Shown here one piece after another: positions 23,586-28,023 of a stretch of 28,023 bases of DNA. The stretch spans positions 1 through 28,023 of IMG/VR virus record IMGVR_UViG_3300023179_000411; one strand, 5' to 3'. Source of the DNA: a virus. A model generated the notes under the pieces. That model was given only the letters and a program-made list of their open reading frames with translations. It did no database searches and was not told where the DNA came from. Every line of letters starts with the position of its first letter. Position 1 is the stretch's first letter. Both the position numbers and the translations under genes were made by a program.

Positions 23586-23778
23586 TTTGTGTTCCTTCTA
23601 TTTCTTTTTGACTAACTAAATCTTCTGGACATGCCCCATTGGCTGTACAGACTGGTGGTTTGCACTCTGCATTTTCCCAGTTTTTAGGATCTTGACAAGG
23701 ATATCTAAAATGCCCATCATAACCACAACCAGAAAGAAGGGCTGTCAAAATTACCGTAAATAGTATTTTTTTAAACAT
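23578..23778 (-). CDS. Small phage lipoprotein
   Basis: This 66-residue protein has a short hydrophobic signal (KKILFTVILTALL) ending in a lipobox with LSGC at about 15-18, so Cys18 would be lipidated. The mature part (YDGHFRYPCQDPKNW, then CKPPVCTANGACPEDL) has five more cysteines. Small lipoproteins with RYPCQDP occur in other phages, including phages of cyanobacteria as I recall. A membrane or envelope role is likely. It overlaps the membrane gene by eight bases. Confidence 0.65.
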   Translation of the reverse strand: MFKKILFTVILTALLSGCGYDGHFRYPCQDPKNWENAECKPPVCTANGACPEDLVSQKEIEGTQNG

Positions 23779-23788
23779 AGACTAATTA

Positions 23789-24052
23789 TCAGTCTTGTTG
23801 GATGCCTAGTCTTTCTAAATACCTTTCTTTTTCACTCATTATATACTCTTCAATACGTTTATATTGAATTTGAGTCTGTTCTTCAGTTGCCTTTATTTGT
23901 TCTTCAGTCATTTCTCCATTTAATTCTTTAAAGGTTTGAACAGCAAGATCTAACTGGTTTTTAATTAGAGCCGCTCTTAATTGAGCCTGATTCCATAAAA
24001 ATTCAGCATGTTCTTCTTTTCTTTGTTTTCTCTTATCTTGAGTCTTAGACAT
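23789..24052 (-). CDS. Coiled-coil hypothetical protein
   Basis: This 87-residue protein is nearly all helix: KRKQRKEEHAEFLWNQAQLR, then QTQIQYKRIEEYIMSEKER. Nothing indicates membrane insertion. It may be a small adaptor or chaperone. The 86 bases between it and the next gene hold a hairpin-rich spacer (24053-24138). Confidence 0.45.
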   Translation of the reverse strand: MSKTQDKRKQRKEEHAEFLWNQAQLRAALIKNQLDLAVQTFKELNGEMTEEQIKATEEQTQIQYKRIEEYIMSEKERYLERLGIQQD

Positions 24053-24122
24053 GGTTAAAGCCTAGCATATATTTGAATGAGCAGTTTTTGCGTCCTCATG
24101 CTCAGGAGGCGCATATTAAGTT

Positions 24123-24138
24123 GTTACTCTAGAGTAAC
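24123..24138. other. Perfect 16-bp palindrome
   Basis: The sequence GTTACTCTAGAGTAAC is its own reverse complement, begins just after the stop codon of the Ntn-hydrolase gene and has no U-tract beyond it. It could be an operator half-site pair or the stem of a small hairpin. Confidence 0.6.
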
Positions 24139-24684
24139 TTACTTATACTGTTCTTTCTCAATGTATGGACCTGAAGTAAAGGCTGTGAGTTTTGCGGCAA
24201 TATCCATAGCCTTCATTGGTTTAGCACCCGCATGTAGAGCGCCCAAGGCATAAGAAGCACCAGAACCAACTGCATAAGTTCCATCCATACTTCTCATTAC
24301 AGCCAGATCTTGATCAATATCAAATAGTTCTCCACCTACAGCCATTAGAAATTGAAATCGTAATCCTTCTTTAGATTTATCGTGATCTTCGTTAAAATCA
24401 TATCCATTTTCAATTAAACATTTCCGTAGAGATGGCATGGCTTTTGCAATCATAAAGTGGTAGACATCTTTAGAATCTTTAGCAGTTAATTTTGGCGGAT
24501 TCCAGATGTGCTGTGCAATATCGCATGGGGATACTTCTCCAGAACCAGCAATTAAAAAGTCACCACGTTCAGTAACCTTTGTCATTTGTGGATGCCTATA
24601 AATACGTCCACTATCATCTGTTACTTGATTATCTGCAAGTAAAATACAACGATCATCGTACTGAACCCCAATAATTGTTGTCAT
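24139..24684 (-). CDS. HslV/proteasome-beta-like Ntn hydrolase
   Basis: This 181-residue protein has the HslV-type layout. After Met removal the N-terminal Thr2 would be the nucleophile (MTTIIG). D18 lies in LLADNQVTDD, K36 in MTKV, and a GSG loop follows at 47-49. Residues 138-150 (AVGSGASYALGAL) match the late Ntn motif. HslV cleaves proteins in a ring driven by HslU; actinobacterial 20S beta subunits use the same chemistry. No unfoldase gene is in the window, so it may borrow a host ATPase or act alone on virion or host proteins. Its AAGGGG ribosome site lies in a predicted stem (24688-24746). It lies downstream of the endolysin. Confidence 0.75.
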   Translation of the reverse strand: MTTIIGVQYDDRCILLADNQVTDDSGRIYRHPQMTKVTERGDFLIAGSGEVSPCDIAQHIWNPPKLTAKDSKDVYHFMIAKAMPSLRKCLIENGYDFNEDHDKSKEGLRFQFLMAVGGELFDIDQDLAVMRSMDGTYAVGSGASYALGALHAGAKPMKAMDIAAKLTAFTSGPYIEKEQYK

Positions 24685-24687
24685 GAC

Positions 24688-24746
24688 ACCCCTTCAGTAG
24701 AAAGCCCTCCAAGAATACCAGATGGTTCTTAGAGGGCTATAGGGGT
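24688..24746 (-). promoter_or_regulatory. Structured leader masking the ribosome site of the Ntn-hydrolase gene
   Basis: On the minus-strand RNA, ACCCCU (24741-24746) can pair with AGGGGU (24688-24693), which contains most of the AAGGGG ribosome site four bases before ATG 24682-24684. A 13-bp hairpin (24703-24715 with 24726-24738, ten-base loop, one G-U pair) is enclosed. The inner hairpin is followed by UUUCU, so partial termination is also possible. The fold would expose or hide the start of the protease gene. Confidence 0.5.
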
Positions 24747-24758
24747 AATTTGTCCGAT

Positions 24759-25499
24759 TTATAGGAATTTAATCAATTCCGCCCAAGTCTTAGGGCCAAT
24801 TATACCATTTGAGTCGATATTGCCGTGATTGTCCTGAAATGCAATTACAGCCTTTTTTGTGGCTGGACCGTAATCACCATCAGACATTAACCCAAGTGCT
24901 CTTTGTACAATTTTAACTGCAGAACTCTTATCTCCAGGTTTAATTCTTCCTGGAAAGGCTGGAATATCTGAAACAGGTACTGTAGCCTCAACTTCATTTC
25001 CAGAATAATTTGGTCTACCAAAACCTACAATACTGACCATAACTTTTTTCTTGTTAGGTATATAACCTCTAACTTTTTTACAAACTTCTCCACCGTTGCG
25101 TTGATCGCCCTTTGCATTACCAGCAGTATTACCTTCAATACAGGTAACAGTTCCATCATTATTATTAGATACAACAATTCCTACATGAGAAATACGATCT
25201 ACACCATCTCCTGGAAAATCAAAATAGGCTATGTCTCCTGGTTTTGGAGATGCCTCTTTTGCATCTGTCCAGGTGCCCATTTTTTTAAATGCTGTAGCAC
25301 CTGCAACAGTTGAAACTGTATTAGGAACCTTCACACCTGCTTGATTGGCGCACCACATAACAAATGAACCACACCATGGTAAGAAATCGGCCTTAGTAAA
25401 TTTGCCGTACTTAGTCTCATTATCTTTAGGACCTTCAATAGTTCCTACTTCTTTTTCAGCAATCTCAATAATTGCTGCTGCTGTGCCTTTATCTGCCAT
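24759..25499 (-). CDS. CHAP endolysin with peptidoglycan-binding domain
   Basis: I start at ATG 25497-25499, since TAGGAG (25505-25510) is five bases upstream; an in-frame GTG precedes it by one codon. Counting from the GTG, the CHAP domain has Cys44 in LPWCGSFVMW, His106 in RISHVGIVV and Glu123 in CIEGNTAG. It is preceded by IAEKEVGTIEGP. The C-terminal ~55 residues (IKPGDKSSAVKIVQRALGLM, DGDYGPATKKAVIAFQ, GIIGPKTWAEL) form a PG_binding_1 repeat. It cleaves peptidoglycan peptide bonds to release phage. There is no signal peptide, so a holin is needed; the candidate lies at 19513-19707. Confidence 0.85.
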   Translation of the reverse strand: MADKGTAAAIIEIAEKEVGTIEGPKDNETKYGKFTKADFLPWCGSFVMWCANQAGVKVPNTVSTVAGATAFKKMGTWTDAKEASPKPGDIAYFDFPGDGVDRISHVGIVVSNNNDGTVTCIEGNTAGNAKGDQRNGGEVCKKVRGYIPNKKKVMVSIVGFGRPNYSGNEVEATVPVSDIPAFPGRIKPGDKSSAVKIVQRALGLMSDGDYGPATKKAVIAFQDNHGNIDSNGIIGPKTWAELIKFL

Positions 25500-25507
25500 C
25501 ACATCTC

Positions 25508-26002
25508 CTAGCCTGGAATAGTGTCATTGAATTTGTCCAATGGAATTCGCCAAGAATTCTCTGGAGCATAATGATACTCATCCTTTGTGCACTCTTCAGT
25601 GGGAAGCCACCCATAAACCTCAATCTCTGAATAATAATCACGATCTAATACTCTGGCTCCAACAAGAATGACCCCTGGTCTGATGTCTTTGGGAAATACT
25701 GGAATCTCATCTTTGGTCCTGACTGATTTGACCTCATAGACTGGCATTACATCTGGGAAGTCTTTTCTAAAGTAATGTTCGTCGTTGGTATAAAAGGGAA
25801 ATACAAAGGGCTGCTTATATAACTTGGCCACAGCATATTCAGCCACAATAGTACGAACATTGGCTGAAATTTCAGGTTCTAGAAATCTCTTATTATCTCC
25901 AGCATAGTTAGGGCGATCAACAGAACCCCACTTCATCATCCAGCGATTTAACGCAATATCAGCGCAGGCACGAACTTCTTCTTTAGATAAAGTAACAATC
26001 AC
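25508..26002 (-). CDS. Hypothetical protein, possible PD-(D/E)XK fold
   Basis: This 164-residue protein starts with GTG (26000-26002) behind TTAGGA. A glutamate in the helix NVRTIVAEYAVAKLY near residue 54, then an aspartate (FPDVMPVYEVKS) and the E-x-K triad near 89-91, fit a PD-(D/E)XK nuclease core. The remaining part (GVILVGARVLDRDYYSEIEV) is beta-rich. The TAG stop is part of the endolysin ribosome site, so the two are coupled. Nuclease activity is inferred only from the pattern. Confidence 0.45.
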   Translation of the reverse strand: MIVTLSKEEVRACADIALNRWMMKWGSVDRPNYAGDNKRFLEPEISANVRTIVAEYAVAKLYKQPFVFPFYTNDEHYFRKDFPDVMPVYEVKSVRTKDEIPVFPKDIRPGVILVGARVLDRDYYSEIEVYGWLPTEECTKDEYHYAPENSWRIPLDKFNDTIPG

Positions 26003-26026
26003 TGTCCTAACCTATCACATAAATAG

Positions 26027-26383
26027 TTAAGACTTTTCTCCCATACGATTCATTAAGATTTTTGCACGTTTAGAAGGTTCTTTAGTTAAAAATCCTCTGC
26101 CCTTTGCCTTCTCATATGGAACTGCAGTTGCAAATTGATCTGAAGTTGCATCAAGTATCTTTCCTGATGAATGTTTTAAAAACCAGTGACTAGTTCCTTC
26201 ATGAGTTACCTGCATCGGTGTATAACCTGCGGCTTTACCACCTAGTGAATGATATACCGCTTCACTGGCTACGTAACAATGGCCAGCAGTCTTGCACTCG
26301 TGTCCACGAAACTTTGGCTTACGTAGGTCATCACTAAGATGCTCTCTAACGTTAGTAACTATCTGATGATCGTAATTATTCAT
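26027..26383 (-). CDS. Putative Cys-His-Asp enzyme
   Basis: This 118-residue protein has a possible triad: Cys36 in AGHCYVASEAVYHSLGGK, His67 in HEGTSHWFLK and Asp78 in KILDATSDQF, in the order Cys-His-Asp used by transglutaminase-like and papain-like enzymes. The tail (GFLTKEPSKRAKILMNRM) is basic. The start overlaps the ParB-like gene stop as ATGA. Together with its sibling (26889-27407), which also ends its catalytic stretch in D-x-T-x-x-Q-F, it may be a small host-directed protease or deamidase. Substrate unknown. Confidence 0.5.
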   Translation of the reverse strand: MNNYDHQIVTNVREHLSDDLRKPKFRGHECKTAGHCYVASEAVYHSLGGKAAGYTPMQVTHEGTSHWFLKHSSGKILDATSDQFATAVPYEKAKGRGFLTKEPSKRAKILMNRMGEKS

Positions 26384-26892
26384 TGAAATTGCTTAAAGTG
26401 TCCAGGATGAATATTTGTAGGCACGTACTCTTTGCCCATACGTTCTTCGTAACTTCCTTTATCAGTAAAGTTAGTTGTCATTGCTAGGTGACCACCTATA
26501 AATTTTTCTTTTCGTTCACCTAATCCTGGCTGACGATAAACTGTCACGGGCACATGGGAGACGCCCTCTGCCATTGCAGCCTCTAATCTATGGTGACCTT
26601 CACCAACAACGCCCCATTTATTAGCATGATCATATGCAACCATAATTGGATTGTTAATACCTTTGCCACTCTTAATATCGGCCCTAATTCCAGCAACGGT
26701 CTTAAAACTAGATGGCTGAGCATCAGCACCAAGACGTCTATGTTCCATCAAAGGAATTAGGCGCTCAGTCCTAACCATGCCAGTAGCACTCTCAGTTGGA
26801 TCACCTTCAAGATGACCTTTACCGCCTGCTTTTCTTTGTTGCACGTAGTCAGGAACAGGAACACGAAATTGTTTTTGATTTAAATTAATCAT
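26380..26892 (-). CDS. ParB/Srx-like protein
   Basis: This 170-residue protein has WGVVGEGHHRLEAAMAEGVS near residues 93-112, the signature of the ParB/sulfiredoxin-like domain, followed by HVPVTVYR. ParB domains hydrolyse CTP or nick DNA; in phages they are sometimes attached to toxins and methyltransferases. The N-terminal third is polar. ATGA overlaps join it to both neighbours. Partitioning is unlikely without a ParA gene nearby; regulation or an effector role is more plausible in this context. Confidence 0.6.
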   Translation of the reverse strand: MINLNQKQFRVPVPDYVQQRKAGGKGHLEGDPTESATGMVRTERLIPLMEHRRLGADAQPSSFKTVAGIRADIKSGKGINNPIMVAYDHANKWGVVGEGHHRLEAAMAEGVSHVPVTVYRQPGLGERKEKFIGGHLAMTTNFTDKGSYEERMGKEYVPTNIHPGHFKQFQ

Positions 26893-27407
26893 TGTTCTGG
26901 GTAAATGTTCCCTTCTTTATCAGCACGGTATAGATCAACACGGTTGCTATGCATTGTGTCAAACTTTGACATAGATTTTCTATTTTGAAACTTACCCATC
27001 TTTTCTACAACAGGAAACTTTGCTCTAGCATTAAATTGTCTTTGAGTATAATCAACAGCATACATACCTTCAGTAGTTGGTACATGATGTACAAAGTGAT
27101 TAGCAAACTCATCTTTGCCAGTATGGTCACGTCTATATTCAACTACATGTGATCCATGTGGCAAATGATCGTGAGCGTAACGACAAGCCCTGTCGCATTC
27201 ACCTTGTGCAGATTCTTTATTTCCACCTAAATATCGTAATTGATTGTTATAAGGATCTTTTAAATCACCTGTAGCGCCATGCTCTCCACCAAGTTCAGGA
27301 TGGTCTTTATCTGTAAGACTCTTTGCAATATGAGTTAACTCTCTTGGTGTATGAATTAATGGCTCTTGTTTCCAGACTCCGTGAGAAAACTCTTGACCTC
27401 TACTCAT
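26889..27407 (-). CDS. Putative Cys-His-Asp enzyme, second
   Basis: This 172-residue protein has a possible Cys-His-Asp set: ECDRACRYAHDHL supplies Cys70/74, ANHFVHHVP supplies His, and YAVDYTQRQF supplies Asp. This resembles polymorphic-toxin papain- or transglutaminase-type folds. Its end reads FPVVEKMGKF, then polar sequence. It starts MSRGQEFSHGVWK, similar to the last residues of the 116-residue protein at 18363. ATGA overlaps link it to the ART-like gene before it and the ParB-like gene after it. Enzyme activity is inferred. Confidence 0.45.
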   Translation of the reverse strand: MSRGQEFSHGVWKQEPLIHTPRELTHIAKSLTDKDHPELGGEHGATGDLKDPYNNQLRYLGGNKESAQGECDRACRYAHDHLPHGSHVVEYRRDHTGKDEFANHFVHHVPTTEGMYAVDYTQRQFNARAKFPVVEKMGKFQNRKSMSKFDTMHSNRVDLYRADKEGNIYPEQ

Positions 27408-27736
27408 TTCAACACCGATGCCACTTGTCGTTTTACCTTAAATCCTTTTCTAGAAGCAACTGTTTTAACTATACCTGAAAATGCTGCCTCTTCTAAAGAA
27501 GTATCATTAGGAAAAGGTTCTACCTCATAAATTTTTCCATGAGATACATCCTTACTTTTATCACCTAATCCCATACCAGTACCAAGTCTGGTTTGAGTAT
27601 GAGCGATTGCTCCTCCAAGACTTTCTGTAGCAAAAGCATGACCGCTCTTTGTTCTAGGAGTAATTATTGCGCCCTCTTTTATATCTTCAATACTTCCATG
27701 AAATAACTGTTTAGATAAGTTGTCTTCTGCAGCCAT
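27404..27736 (-). CDS. Arr-like ADP-ribosyltransferase
   Basis: I start at ATG 27734-27736 (MAAEDNLSKQ), which forms a TAATG overlap with the preceding gene and has GGAAAG before it; a GTG four codons earlier (27748) is open but less likely. The 110-residue protein follows the rifampin-ADP-ribosyltransferase pattern: LFHGSIEDIKEGAIITP, then HAFATESLGGAIAHTQ, GKIYEVEPFPND, and SRKGFKVKRQVASVL. Arr enzymes use NAD to modify rifamycins; phage relatives may modify proteins or nucleic acids. It ends in an ATGA overlap. The family is moderately certain; the target is unknown. Confidence 0.6.
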   Translation of the reverse strand: MAAEDNLSKQLFHGSIEDIKEGAIITPRTKSGHAFATESLGGAIAHTQTRLGTGMGLGDKSKDVSHGKIYEVEPFPNDTSLEEAAFSGIVKTVASRKGFKVKRQVASVLK

Positions 27737-28023
27737 TACGCTTTCCACTTCCTTGGTGGATTGTATGTGCGTGTGCGATCTCTCTTATCACTTAATTTAG
27801 TAATAGCAGTTACGTGCACGGTGCTGCCCTTTTTAACAGGAATCTCATTTTCCCAATACTCATCGTAAACTTGATTCTTCTTTAAAACATCAGGACGAGT
27901 CTCACGACTCTTTTTAGCCACCTGTCCTTCAATCACAACGCCAGGTCCACGCCGAATAGGATTTCTTGCAAACCCGACGGCTCTTTCTGGATCTTCTGTC
28001 CAATGCATACCTAAAGGCTTTTT
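27736..28023 (-). CDS. ART-like protein C-terminus (5' partial)
   Basis: The frame is open to the right edge; upstream codons continue KKPLG before MHWTEDPERAVGFA, so the ATG at 28006-28008 is internal. The visible ~95 residues have GMHWTEDPERAVGFARNP and NEIPVKKGSTVHVTAITKL, a layout seen at the ends of ADP-ribosyltransferase-like and other toxin domains in phage head proteins. The end is basic (TYNPPRKWKA). It could be the tail of a larger head or effector protein. The fold assignment is uncertain because the catalytic N-terminal half lies outside. Confidence 0.5.
   Translation of the reverse strand, partial: KKPLGMHWTEDPERAVGFARNPIRRGPGVVIEGQVAKKSRETRPDVLKKNQVYDEYWENEIPVKKGSTVHVTAITKLSDKRDRTRTYNPPRKWKA

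Overview
The window looks like part of a tailed double-stranded DNA phage, or a closely related prophage, that infects a low-GC actinobacterium, possibly a freshwater or pelagic type. The phage assignment rests on a large terminase, an SPP1-type portal, a scaffold, an N4-gp56-type major capsid protein, long collagen-like fibre proteins, and a holin and CHAP endolysin. The host guess rests on two small proteins resembling families I associate with Actinobacteria (DUF3263-like at 18363-18713, DUF7455-like at 22796-23002) and on AT-rich sequence. It is inference. No tRNA, CRISPR array or insertion sequence was seen, and no gene-free stretch reaches 300 bases.

Layout. Bases 1-2499 (+ strand) hold a sugar/surface module: the C-terminal part of a GH130-like beta-propeller protein, a TPR-like protein, a class I methyltransferase and a GT25-like glycosyltransferase, joined by short overlaps. 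This module runs tail-to-tail, with no spacer, into a long minus-strand operon. Read in its own direction (right to left), that operon begins with a translationally coupled cassette of small enzyme-like proteins (28023-25508): two ADP-ribosyltransferase-like, two with a Cys-His-Asp pattern, one ParB-like and one possible PD-(D/E)XK fold. Next come a CHAP endolysin, an HslV/proteasome-like Ntn hydrolase behind a structured leader, small membrane, lipo- and zinc-finger proteins, and a 760-residue exported protein. A holin and DNA-packaging/head accessory genes follow, then terminase, an HNH endonuclease, portal, scaffold and major capsid protein. After an intrinsic terminator at 8363-8418 the operon ends with an adaptor-like protein and Thr/Gln-rich collagen-like fibres. 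One small FmdB-type zinc-ribbon gene (23059-23238) lies on the plus strand inside the minus-strand block. No tape measure, sheath or tube gene is visible.

Points that stand out: (1) the portal gene has an in-frame TGA at codon 36, with portal-like sequence continuing on both sides; (2) the right-edge cassette resembles a set of host-directed effectors; (3) an HslV-like peptidase has its ribosome binding site inside a predicted RNA stem; (4) threonine-rich collagen-like fibres lie beside glycosyltransferase and methyltransferase genes, suggesting that the fibres may be glycosylated. All functional calls are from reading the sequence; no database search was run.
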